This document shows, one piece after another, positions 19,680 through 28,480 of a DNA stretch of 64,000 bases (its first letter is position 1; each line of letters begins with the position of its first letter). A program made the translations under genes and the position numbers. This stretch comes from Aradus depressus (taxonomy: Eukaryota; Arthropoda; Insecta; Hemiptera; Aradidae): contig OY759215.1 of NCBI GenBank assembly GCA_963662175.1, positions 27,751,534 through 27,815,533 on the forward strand, read 5' to 3'. The notes below the pieces were generated by a model that was given only the letters and a program-made list of their open reading frames with translations, ran no database searches and was not told the origin of the DNA.

Positions 19680-20007
19680 GGGGTAACCTGTTAGTCAAAT
19701 AATTAATTAACAGCAACTACACAATTTCGGCTCATTTTCCTCATAATTAGAATAAAATAAATAAAAATAAAATGAAATAGTTTTATTGACATTATTTTAG
19801 AACAAAAGCCTCTCCTGTTGGAGGTTTTGAGTCTACTGCTCTTTCAACAGAAGAAATCACAAGGAAAATGACAACTAGTTGATATTGAATTTTAACAATT
19901 GTTCCCAAATTAAATTATTTCTCAAGTAAAACTGTTACTTCTTGAATAAAGATAAAATAAAAATAAAACAAGATAAAACGAAAACAAAAGTATAAATGAA
20001 ACCAAAT
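19680..20007. other. Unassigned AT-rich segment
   Basis: AAATAAAATAAAATG-type simple sequence and no family match. A short inverted phrase CTCTCCTGTTGGAGG is present. No coding. Confidence 0.35.
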
Positions 20008-20163
20008 TGAGCACGTCGTCCTTCAGTAAAGTCGGCCTCATGTCCACCACAGTGACAAAAGAAGAGGGCTCTGGTAGTAGGCGATATGATCTCAAAGTTA
20101 AGAGCACTCTTTTGTCACTCTGATGGACATGAGGCCGACTTGACTGAAGGATGGCGTGCTCAA
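20008..20163. mobile_element. Palindromic SINE-A fragment
   Basis: A plus-strand SINE-A 3' segment (GTCGGCCTCATGTCC, GGGCTCTGGTAGTAGGCG, 20008-20100) is followed directly by its reverse complement (GCACTCTTTTGTCACTCTG, GGACATGAGGCCGAC, 20101-20163). Arms of about 60 bp share private changes such as GGCCTCATG, so the second arm was copied from the first (snapback) rather than inserted separately. Confidence 0.8.
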
Positions 20164-20272
20164 GGGTTATACTTCCCAGGAGTCTCTCTTCTTAGCACTG
20201 TAGAGAGTGGTATGGACATACTAACGCAGTATTTTTTGCTTCGTATGTTTATTATCGCATTTTGCATGTGGT

Positions 20273-20490
20273 TGGAGCCATATAGTGGCCGTGCGGGCTA
20301 GAGCGTAGGGCTTTAGTCGCATGGTCTCACTATGGTTTGCGGGTTCGAATTCCGTCCGGAAGTCAGTTTTATTTCGTAAATAGACTCCCTCCCGGAGCCA
20401 TGGATGTCGTAAATAACTTGATAACAACACATTGACATGGCTAATATGCACCGCAAAAAAAAAAGCAAAAAAAAAAAAAAAAAAAAAAAA
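20273..20490 (+). mobile_element. SINE-B copy with long A tail
   Basis: A full-length tRNA-like head (GTGGCCGTGCGGGCTAGAGC, B box GGTTCGAATTCCG), then GTTTTATTTCGTAAATAGAC, GATGTCGTAAATAACTTGA and GGCTAATATGCACC, ending in an A tail of about 30 nt with a few interruptions. 20491-20890 is unassigned. Confidence 0.9.
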
Positions 20491-20894
20491 GTTATTTCTT
20501 ACATAATACTGTTACACATCTGAATTAGGCATACGTTACCAAAATACACAATATGAACACTTAATCTATTAAAACTTTAAAATTGTGTGGACAGTTTCTT
20601 TTAAATGTTTTTTCAGATAAAAATATAACTCAAATTCTTTTATAAAAATGGGGTTTGGTCTAATAGAGCGGGGGCTTCACTTCAAACTGTAGTTCAGTTA
20701 ACGTCTTTTGATAAATGTCGTGCAATGCAATTATGTGTAGGGTTTCACTTATTTATATTTCTCAATATAACGCGTTCTGAGGTGAAATACCGATGAAATC
20801 ACAATTTCCCTAAAGCTTCTTTTCTTGTTGAAATGAGTTTCCAATTTCATTTTAGACTTGTGAAATTACTTTTTTAAGTATTAAAAAAAAAAAA

Positions 20895-20990
20895 AACGAG
20901 ATCGAGTTTCTAACAGAATTTCAAACATGTTTTGATCAATTTTCGCAATGATGTCTGTATGTGATGTGGAACTTTGTGAGCACCCTAACT
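20895..20990 (+). mobile_element. Family Q 5' module fragment
   Basis: GAGATCGAGTTTCTAACAG, ATTTCAAACATGTTTTGATC, CGCAATGATGTCTGTATG and CTTTGTGAGCACCCTAACT follow the Q 5' order. Confidence 0.7.
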
Positions 20991-21002
20991 AAATAAGAAC
21001 TT

Positions 21003-21095
21003 TTTTTTTTGGAATCAGGTCACAAAAAATGAAATTTCTTTGAAAACTCGAGATTTCTGACCAACTATATAACCTTCTCCTGGTTGGGGAAGTTG
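21003..21095 (-). mobile_element. Family P 5' fragment
   Basis: Reverse orientation: TTTGGAATCAGGTCAC, GAAATTTCTTTGAAAACTC, ACTATATAACCTTCTCC and GTTGGGGAAGTTG. It faces the Q fragment head to tail. 21096-21215 is unassigned. Confidence 0.7.
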
Positions 21096-21347
21096 AACTT
21101 TTTTTTGAAGGAATGAAGATTTTTTTACTATTTTCTTTATTCCCGATATTACAACTTTTTCTTACACTACTCGTAAAATTGTATATGTTCTCGAAGTACA
21201 AATATACAATAGTTAATTAGTTATTATGACTCATGCCCGGGCTTTAACTACGAGGTCATATCGCCTACTACCAGAGAGTTCTTTCGTCACTCTGGTGGAC
21301 ATGAGCCCGACTCTACTGTGGGTGCCCTAAATTTTGCCTACCCTAAA

Positions 21348-22074
21348 ATAAAATAATAAATTTATTTCCGTTAAACCAATACATGATATTAGGATACGTC
21401 AAAAGAATTTATTCATTAAGATAGCTTATAAATTAGATTTATAACTACTTGAGTCTAACACATCTATGATTAGTAGTAATAACAAAACTATTAAAAAAAG
21501 TAAAATGAAATTAATAAAAACTGAACAAATAAATACTTAAAAATATATGAGTATATTTAAAAAAATTAATGCAAGATACGTTTATAATAAGTAGAGACAT
21601 TTTTCAATTTAATAAAAATTAAGATAATTATTTTTCAAAAAAACTCTTGGGAAGTGTCTTTATCCCAACGATGTTTCGGGACGTTCTTACGTCCCATCAT
21701 CAGGTCCCAATGTGCGAGATATAGAAAAGAAAGAAAACAATGTAACTATAACAATATATGAAAAATAATATATTTATAGAATAATCAATTATAAATGAAT
21801 ATGTAAAAAAGTCTAAATAAATAAAAAATTATAAATGAATAAATAAAGAAATAACGTACATTGGAATGACCTTTAAGGTGTGGAGGAACTCTGTCCAAAA
21901 AAGAAAAAATGAAAGCTTTGTTTCAAATAATGTTTTTGGATATGAAACGTGATTTTTTAAAATTTTTTTTATTATTTTTGAACAGTGAGAATAAAATTCC
22001 GTTTCCGTGCAAAAGGTTTCCTCTAACATGAACATTTTTAGTTGAAATTTAAATTTGTTTATTGTATCTATTGA
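21348..22074 (-). mobile_element. Family V element with hammerhead-like core
   Basis: About 727 bp inserted in SINE-A with CCTAAA on both sides (21342-21347, 22075-22080). Shared phrases with the other V copies: TTATTTCCGTTAAACCAATA, ACGTCAAAAGAATTTAT, TTTATAACTACTTGAGTC, CGTCCCATCATCAGGTCCCA and GTGGAGGAACTCTGTCC. No ORF above about 70 codons. A hammerhead-like core (21674-21703, minus) suggests, but does not prove, a Penelope-like or retrozyme-related non-autonomous element. Confidence 0.7.
21674..21703 (-). ncRNA. Hammerhead-like core motif (best helix II)
   Basis: Minus strand: CTGATGA, one T, a perfect 7-bp stem GGGACGT/ACGTCCC with loop AAGA, then GAAA and C. Flanking minus-strand sequence offers a short TTGGGA / TCCCAA complementarity that could form helix I. 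The spacer T between CTGATGA and the stem departs from the canonical fold. Confidence 0.45.
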
Positions 22075-22225
22075 CCTAAATATTTATTCACCTAAGGCAG
22101 GGGTCTTTAAAGAGTACCTGACATCGTACGGGCTCGGGACCATCACTTAACGTCCTGTTCGAAGGACGGAATGCTTAAGTTTATTTTACGTCCCAGATAA
22201 AATAAACTAAGGGCCTCGGTCGAGT

Positions 22226-22622
22226 TCCGAATCCACACAAATAATCAATAGAAAACTTTACAAAACTACAATGCGTGCTAACTCTTTTAAATTTAAATAC
22301 TGCAAGGATCCTTAGTTATGAATCTAGTGGAGTTTTGTATGTTGAGAGACTGGCAATTTCCCCATCGCAATGGTTTATTTCAGTTTTTAATTGAATGAGT
22401 GCTTCCGTCGATAATGAATGGTCTGATTTCCATCCTGCAATCTCTCTCTCTATCAGCTGTTTGTTATCACATCCATTCACTATTATTCACAAACAGAAGC
22501 CATGAGGCATAATTTACACCTCATGGACCTGGTAGTCACAGCGGATAAAGCCAGTGTTACACTAGGAAAGTAATAATTAATTTATGGTGGAGGATGTACT
22601 TGATTTGAGACCAGTATAATAT
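22226..22622. other. Unassigned segment
   Basis: No family match. A TCTCTCTCTCTATC run lies near 22441, and a small palindromic phrase CCATGAGGCATAA...ACCTCATGG lies at about 22500-22526. No coding. Confidence 0.35.
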
Positions 22623-22636
22623 ATATTGAAATAAAA

Positions 22637-22788
22637 TGCGGGTTCGAATCCCGTCCGGGAGTTTTATTTCATAGATGGAACTCCCTCCCGGGGCCATGGA
22701 TGTCATAAATAATTTAGTAACACCGTTATAAGAGTCTTGGCTAATATGCATCGTACATAGCCATAAAAAAAAAAAAAAAATATACAAA
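22637..22788 (+). mobile_element. SINE-B copy, 5'-truncated
   Basis: It starts at the B box (GCGGGTTCGAATCCCGTCC) and runs to GGCTAATATGCATCGTACAT with an A tail at 22764-22780. It is flanked by the duplication ATATTGAAATAAAA (22623-22636) / ATATTGAAACAAAA (22789-22802), one mismatch, so truncation happened at integration. Confidence 0.92.
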
Positions 22789-22802
22789 ATATTGAAACAA
22801 AA

Positions 22803-23254
22803 CAACAAAAAGTCGTCGGTGAATCACCGGCAATTTACTTCCCCAGAACGAATTAATCAATTTACTTTTCGCCCCCTCCCCTCCAAAACCAGTCGACCGT
22901 TTGTGCTAATATTCAATGGTTGACTTACATAGGGGCTCCTAATCCTAATAGTAAATATTGTATCGCTAAATGTATTACATTGGCAGTTATTAGAGTTTTT
23001 GTGTTAAGCCTCCCCCTATTCTCCTCTTCCCTTTGATCGATTTGGCTGAAAATCAGTAAGTGTCATCGTTAGAGGCTTCTAGATTCACATATAGAATTTC
23101 GTGTTGATACATTCATTCTATCGGGAGTTATAGTGTTCACAGACAATTCGAATCTGGAGGTCGGAAAACATGAAATCCCGTTGAAAACTCCGCATAGATT
23201 TTTTGACCGATTACATAACTTCCCCTATACTTCTTATTGCTGGGGAAGTAAAAT
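22803..23254 (-). mobile_element. Family P, full-length copy with two modules
   Basis: Both ends are present. The left end is the inverse of the 3' end: AAAAAGTCGTCGGTGAATCA, then ACTTCCCCAGAACGAATTAA. The right end is the 5' hairpin: ACTTCCCCTATACTTC...GCTGGGGAAGT. The interior shows, in reverse, TAGGGGCTCC, ATTGGCAGTTATTAGAG (module), TCTATCGGGAGTTATAGTG and GAAATCCCGTTGAAAACTC. This is a good reference copy for the family. No ORF. Confidence 0.92.
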
Positions 23255-23507
23255 GGCCTCAAATTCAAGTAAAAAGCAATGTTATTAATAAATAGATTTT
23301 ATCATTGGGCATTTGTTGAGTACTTTTTTACCAAGGAAAAATGTTTATTATAAGACGAAAATATAAATTGTATATTCGATATTGGCGAAACATTAACCAA
23401 AGTATCAAAAAGTAAATATATTTGGGAGACCTTAAGGCCTAGAAAATATTTTTTATCAGCCATCTTTCTTTATTAACATCTCTCGTAAAAGTCAAAGTAA
23501 TAATAAT

Positions 23508-23700
23508 ATTTATTTCCGTTAAACCATAACATGGCAATAGGATATGTCATAAGAATGTATCATAGTATATTTAAGAAATGAGGCTATATGGCATAAAATC
23601 AAAGTATATTACTAGAAGAAAATAAAAATGCATACATACTCTTTATAATAAAAATACTCAATATATTGTATTAGCTTAGTGACGTTAAGAATTTGAAATA
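23508..23700 (-). mobile_element. Family V partial copy
   Basis: TATTTCCGTTAAACCATAAC, GGATATGTCATAAGAATGTA and a decayed remainder match the start of V at 21348, in the same relative orientation. It is diverged. 23255-23507 is unassigned. Confidence 0.65.
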
Positions 23701-23769
23701 AGTTTAATCGTTCAAATATGTAATTACCCATTTTTTTCTAGCTACGAAAACTTAATTGATAAATTCGTA

Positions 23770-24253
23770 GTGTGAAATTTATGAGTTTTGATTTTCAAAA
23801 TTCGAGCCCCTGCTCAATTTTTGATCAATTTGGATGAAACTAGGTGCAAAATATTTGTGAAAGCTGGCTTTTTATCAGGTAACTGCGGGTTTCACAATCA
23901 AGGTATTATATGCCAATTGACAGCTGCCAAAACCCCGCGAAAATTTTAAGAAATTTTAATTTTTTGTTAACGGATTTTTACAACTTAAATTAATGTTTTT
24001 TGGGTCGCTGTTTACGAATTCAATATTTATTTTAGCCAAAAGTGGTCCTAATGTTGTCATTTTGGCCTAAAGTGGTCGAAATTCAATATATTGGCTATTT
24101 GTGCCACTGGCATATAATACCTTGATTGTGAAAACCGCAGTTATCTGATAAAAAGCCAGCTTTTCCAAATATTTTGCACCTAGTTTCATCCAAATTGATC
24201 AAAAATTGAGCGGGGGCTCGAATTTTGAAAATCATAACTCATTTCACACTGTG
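23770..24253. mobile_element. Foldback MITE, arms about 145 bp
   Basis: The left arm (23770-23916) and right arm (24107-24253) are reverse complements with few differences: GTGTGAAAT..., TTCAAAATTCGAGCCCCTGC against GCGGGGGCTCGAATTTTGAA, and AATCAAGGTATTATATGCCA against TGGCATATAATACCTTGATT. The ends read AGTGTGAAA/TTTCACACT. The middle has no frame. It lies directly upstream of a SINE-A copy. Confidence 0.9.
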
Positions 24254-24593
24254 GGGGCGCCGGTAGCTCAGTGGTATGCGTGCTTGCCTTCTGTGCTCAA
24301 GGTCGTGGGCTCGAAACCTGGCCGAGGCCCTTAGTTTACTTTATCTGGGAGGTAAAATAAACTTAAGCACGCCACCCTTCGGATGGGACGTTAAGCGATG
24401 GTCCCGAGCCTGTACGATGTCAGGTACACGTTGAAGACCCTTGCCCTAGGTGAATAGAACTTTAGAGTAGGCAAAATTTAGGACTCCCACAGTAGAGTCG
24501 GACTCATGTCCACCAGAGTGACAAAAGAGCGCTCTGGTAGTAGGTGATATGATCTCGTAGTTAAAGCCCGGGCATGAGTCATAATAACTAACT
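24254..24593 (+). mobile_element. SINE-A full-length copy
   Basis: A complete head (GGCGCCGGTAGCTCAGTGG, B-box region GGGCTCGAAACC), TTTATCTGGGAGGTAAAATA, TTCGGATGGGACGTTAAGCG, GTCCACCAGAGTGACAAAAG and GGGCATGAGTCATAATAACT with the AACTAACTA tail type. Its 5' edge touches the foldback element, and AAATTCGTA flanks the pair (23761-23769 and 24594-24602). Confidence 0.92.
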
Positions 24594-24642
24594 AAATTCG
24601 TAATGGGGAAGTACATTGCCGGTTATTCACAGACTTTTTTTA
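24594..24642 (+). mobile_element. Family P 3' end
   Basis: AAATTCGTAATGGGGAAGTA, ACATTGCCGGTTATTCACAG. The preceding piece of the same copy is at 23738-23769 (CGAAAACTTAATTGATAAAT), left of the foldback and SINE pair. Confidence 0.75.
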
Positions 24643-25107
24643 GATATACGTTTTTCTAAAGATTTTTCGCTCATGCGAAGTTGAAGAAAATTTACATTAT
24701 TATTGTGGTGGGGTAGATACTAAATCTTAAAAAAATTATTATTATTTATTACTTATTTTTAGCAGACTTTTGAAAATGAGCTATGAAGTTCAACCTTGAG
24801 ATTTTTTTCTCCGCATATCCGGGCGTCTACTAAATTTTTTTAGAATAATAATAGAGGGATGGATGAATTTGCCTAATAAGAAGTGGTTGTGGAAGGAAGT
24901 CTACCAAAGGACTGGCTGGCAATCAATCCCAAGGAAGATTGAAGGTAAGATCTCCTGGGACCATCTCCTGGTCTTCAATCCAGTCCCACCTAGGTTCTGT
25001 CAATGTGTCACCTTGGTGTCGACAACCACATTTCTATACTCAATATTAATGAATGATGTCGGAACACGGGCCAACTTCTTAAATTTCCATTCATCGGAGG
25101 AAAAAAA
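24643..25107. other. Unassigned segment
   Basis: A 102-codon plus-strand frame starts at 24863 (MNLPNKKWLWKEVYQ) but has no recognised domain, and it runs into SINE-A sequence. I do not call it a gene. An internal inverted phrase (GATCTCCTGGGACCATCTCC) is present. Confidence 0.3.
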
Positions 25108-25190
25108 ATCTGGAGCATGCCGTCCTTCGGATATGACTTTAAGGGATGGTGCGACGTCAGGTACTTGTTAAAGACCCTTACCCTAGGTAA
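25108..25190 (+). mobile_element. SINE-A internal fragment
   Basis: GCATGCCGTCCTTCGGATAT, GGGATGGTGCGACGTCAGGT, TGTTAAAGACCCTTACCCTA. Both ends are missing. Confidence 0.75.
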
Positions 25191-25194
25191 CTTG

Positions 25195-25460
25195 TTGTAG
25201 AATCACCAGCCATGTACTTCCCCAGTACCAATTAATCAACTAAGTTTTTGTTCTCTCCCTAACACCAATCGACCATGTTGAGAATAAATTGTCCATCTTC
25301 CCTTTGGCCGATTTTGTTGAAAATTAATATATGTTGTCCTAATGGAGATTTGAATTTACGAAATTTCATTTATTTAAACCTTCCACACTATTTTTACTTC
25401 CCCATATCTACGAAGTTTCGAAGTTGTATAATCGGTCCGAAATTTTCATCCGTCAAAACA
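25195..25460. mobile_element. Opposed family P fragments
   Basis: Minus-strand P 3' end and module at 25195-25390 (AATCACCAGCCATGTACTTC, AATTAATCAACTAAG). Then a plus-strand 5' end at 25397-25460 (TACTTCCCCATATCTACGAA, GTTGTATAATCGGTCC). Confidence 0.7.
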
Positions 25461-25577
25461 TCTTCCTGATTTGTCAGCAACCATGTAAAAAGGTCTACAT
25501 GCGCTTTTACATATTTATTTTAGCCGTTAGTATTTTTTACATTTTTTTACTAAATATTGTTTTTTTTTTAAGACAGT

Positions 25578-25601
25578 CTGATGATGAGGGCAACCTCGAA
25601 A
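25578..25601 (+). ncRNA. Hammerhead-like core motif
   Basis: CTGATGA, one T, a perfect GAGG/CCTC stem closed by the GNRA tetraloop GCAA, then GAAA immediately followed by GTC. Related copies exist at 4335 (minus) and, degenerate, at 15190. It sits 3' of AAGACAGT. Helix I and III partners were not found by eye. Confidence 0.45.
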
Positions 25602-25624
25602 GTCAGCTAACACTAGCACAAAAC

Positions 25625-25990
25625 TAAAAACTATAAGGGATAAAACTACATTTTTATTTTTCAATTTGTTATATAGTCAATACGTACATTTTGATCGTCA
25701 ATTTGCTTGCTCAGCAGTGGTAATGTTTTGTTGGTTTGAACCATCCGCGGTATTCCTTTTTAGTTGTCTGTGTCAATGCACAAACAAATGAATGTTTATT
25801 CGGGTTGATTCCTAGGAGAGGAAAATTTTTTTTTAAAGGTTTTGATGTACTTTACGTAGGTACCTCATATCTGTTTATTGAAAAACATGATATACAGGGA
25901 GGAATTAGTTCCATTCCATTAAAGCTACCGAACCAAAGGCCCCGCCTTCATAGATTTTTCGCTGCTCCTGTCAATAATTGTCAAAGAATC
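25625..25990. other. Unassigned segment
   Basis: A 102-codon plus frame (25736-26044) runs into family Q and has no recognisable domain. No repeat family recognised in the first 300 bases. Confidence 0.3.
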
Positions 25991-25994
25991 TTTT

Positions 25995-26420
25995 TACATT
26001 CTTATACCTATGGTATAAGGAAGTATAGTAATCGTACAGTATAGTAACCCAAGATACGAGTTTTCAACGGAAAACATGTCTGTCTGTCTACATGTATCGT
26101 GAGCACTTGTAACTCAAAAACAATTGTAGCCACAAGCATGAAATTTGATCTGACTATTTTGGCCGAAATCCAAAGAAAATTAAGACCACACTTTAATCAA
26201 AAATCTCTTTGAATAAAATTTGGTGAGAATACTACATATTATGTGAAATACATGCCGAAAATCGTCCTAAAATGAATTGAAAATCACTTGTTTTAGACTT
26301 TTGCTTGATATACGCGAAAACGATTAGAGCTATCGAAAAATTGATCTTTACCAAGTTCTTTATTAAATTGCAGATCGCTGGTGTCCTCAAATTTGAGATA
26401 GGACCAATACGAACAAACGC
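25995..26420 (+). mobile_element. Family Q copy, nearly complete
   Basis: The 5' hairpin TTCTTATACCTATGGTATAA opens the copy. Then AAGTATAGTAATCGTACAG, GAGTTTTCAACGGAAAACAT (shared with P), TGAGCACTTGTAACTC, TTTTGGCCGAAATCC, ATACATGCCGAAAATCGTCC, TTAGACTTTTGCTTGATATA and GCTATCGAAAAATTGATC. It ends near GATAGGACCAATACG. A MITE-M follows at 26498. Confidence 0.85.
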
Positions 26421-26497
26421 ATATATTTTTGATCGTTTTTTTATTAAAAGGATAAAAAAAATATATAATATAAATATATTATTTATGTGGTATAATA

Positions 26498-26741
26498 GGA
26501 CTTTCTTATACTAACCACCTTTGTGCTAATCACACCCTCCCCATCTCAAATTCATTTCACACCGGCTTTACTGGGAATATGAAAGTCCCTCTCAGAATTA
26601 CGTAGTGCAATGAATCAAAGAAAACTGCTGTTGCCAACACATTACTTTCATAAACCCAGTAATGCCAGTATGAAACGATTTGAGAAAGGTGAGGGGGAGA
26701 GAGAGTGACTTATGGAAAAATTGGTTGGTATAAGAATATCC
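26498..26741. mobile_element. MITE-M full-length copy
   Basis: 244 bp with inverted ends GGACTTTCTTATACTAACCA and TGGTTGGTATAAGAATATCC. Internal arms ATTTCACACCGGCTTTACTG and CCAGTAATGCCAGTATGAA can pair, so the whole element folds back on itself. It is the reference copy in this window and lies just downstream of family Q. Confidence 0.9.
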
Positions 26742-27036
26742 TGTTATGGTCACATTTATATTATTATGAAAATATTAGTCTTTTTCAGTCGTTCAAACTT
26801 TATTAATCCATACCGTGAGTTTCGGAGGCTGTTGACTCATTGTGTTTTTTTCAAATTTTTTGTAGTAACAACAGTTTTACTAGTTTTGATGATGTTAATC
26901 ATGTATTCAGTGTCCCGTAAGCCACTCTCTGCTAATTAGAGACTCGTTATCAGCTATTTCGCCTGGTTAGCTTTACTGTTTACGTCACATGTCCAGAGCC
27001 ACAGATAGTGGGGAAACTCTAGATAACATTTTAATT
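26742..27036. other. Unassigned segment
   Basis: No family match. TGCTAATTAGAGACTCG and similar cores occur. Nothing coding. Confidence 0.3.
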
Positions 27037-27307
27037 TTTACTTCTCCAGCAATACACAAAGTATTGATGAAGTTATGTAATCGATCGATGTTGAATTTGT
27101 GAATGTATCAACATGAAATTTTATATTTCAATTCAGAAACTTCTATCAATTTTCGGGGAAATCGGCCGAAGGTTAGTAGGGTTCAGAGGACGATTCGAAA
27201 GCCCTTATACAAGTCGACTATAGATTTTTAGCCCAAACGATCGATTGGTTTTGGAGAGAGAGCGACAACTTACTTGATTAATTTGTTGATTCACCGACGT
27301 ATTTTTA
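27037..27307 (+). mobile_element. Family P, short full-length copy
   Basis: The 5' tip ACTTCTCCAGCAATAC...GTATTGATGAAGT has a CAATAC/GTATTG stem in place of the usual TATAC/GTATA, a paired change. Then AGTTATGTAATCGATCG, one shortened module, CTATAGATTTTTAGCCC, GATTGGTTTTGGAGAGAG, and the 3' end TTGATTCACCGACGTA. The CTGGGGAAGT box is deleted. Confidence 0.85.
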
Positions 27308-28130
27308 AAATTGAATTTGACTATGGATTCTCGTTGAGCACTCAGGGCCATATATTCAGTGTGAATAACATTTTTTTTCGAAAGTTTATCTTTAGTTAAC
27401 TTTTTTTGGCTCTGGGGATTGCTTTAATTCTCTGGGGTAAAAAAGGGGTTGGCGTTGATTGCTTTATTAAATAAATTTAGTTAAATGAAAAATGAAGAAA
27501 AGCAATTATATATTTTATTAGTCATAAATGTTTTTTTTCTCTATTTCTCCAATAATTGAAATTATTTATTTGAGCCCTCAATCTCTGACAATTGGTTCAA
27601 TTCAATCATAACTACTAATGAAAGTTTCGGTGTCAAATAAATAATAACAAAGGGGCTCCGCTAAGCCAAGCTGATATCTCAGATGTCGGCCTTCAGTCGT
27701 GTTGAACTTGTCTTCTCCGGGAATACGCCATACTGAAATGGATGCCTAACACTATATAATGTGAAATAAAGAAAAACGTATGTAAATATTATCTATTTCA
27801 CAAAATATATATAATATATAGGAGTTACATTAGGTATTGCTACCATTTTTAGACAGACTTGACAAATACTAAGTGGAACTTCAATAAGTTCATGTTCCGA
27901 AGTGTCCCTTCTCCAGCCTCCAGCCCCCCCCCGGGGGTTTTCCCTGTCTCTTTCTCCTGTACACTAAAATCTTAAACACACGGAAAACACTAAAAATAAA
28001 ATTTTGTCTATTGAAATAAAATTGAAATCTCATTGTCAGTAATAAAAGAAAAAATTGAAATAGTATCAGTACTGATTAAAATATAAATATATATATGAAA
28101 TAAATCAAAGATGCCATTAATACATGAAAA
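27308..28130. other. Unassigned stretch with one element-N arm
   Basis: At about 27767-27830 a single arm of element N is visible (AGAAAAACGTATGTAAATAT, TATCTATTTCACAAAATAT). A C/G-rich patch CAGCCCCCCCCCGGGGG lies at about 27921. The rest has no recognised feature. Confidence 0.4.
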
Positions 28131-28262
28131 TACACAATTTTGAGAAAGCAAGTACGTATATACAGAGACTGGTGGATTATATTATTGGCTATAAAAGGGA
28201 TGAATATCGCCAATAATATATTGCCTCCAGTCTCTGTGTACTTACTTTCTCAAAACTGTGTA
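28131..28262. repeat. Inverted repeat, arms about 55 bp
   Basis: Arms 28131-28188 and 28210-28262: TACACAATTTTGAGAAAGCA against TACTTTCTCAAAACTGTGTA, and CAGAGACTGG...ATTATTGG against CCAATAAT...CCAGTCTCTG, with a loop of about 21 bp. A MITE-like foldback of unknown family. Confidence 0.88.
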
Positions 28263-28269
28263 CTTGTGC

Positions 28270-28480
28270 AATAACGAATGTATCGTAACGATAGCGCCTA
28301 TTTAACGGTCCTTTTTTCGTTTTACAAAAATAATAACTTTCTCCAATTAATGTAATTCATTTTATCCTAACATATTTACTATTTTTTAAAATATTTTTTT
28401 ATTTATTTTTTTCATGTATCTATAGTTTTAACCTTGATTTTCATTTGAGATAATAATATACGAAACATATAGCAGGAATT
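28270..28480. other. Unassigned AT-rich segment
   Basis: No repeat or coding signal beyond A/T runs. Confidence 0.3.

Larger units (their letters stand above)
21216..22225 (-). mobile_element. SINE-A copy split by family V
   Basis: The 3' half is at 21216-21347 (ATTATGACTCATGCCCGGGC to TTTTGCCTACCCTAAA). The 5' half is at 22075-22225 (CCTAAATATTTATTCACCTA to CTAAGGGCCTCGGTCGAGTT). The two rejoin at CCTAAA, which is duplicated on both sides of the V insertion. The tRNA-like head is truncated. Confidence 0.88.

Noticed and set aside
24254..24330. Functional tRNA gene suggested by A- and B-box-like sequences
   Set aside because: The same head occurs in over ten copies attached to a constant 270-bp body, with no proper acceptor stem, so it is the tRNA-like head of SINE-A. 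The same reasoning applies to SINE-B heads at 6648 and 20273.
24863..25171. 102-codon plus-strand frame as a gene
   Set aside because: The last third is SINE-A sequence and no domain is recognisable.
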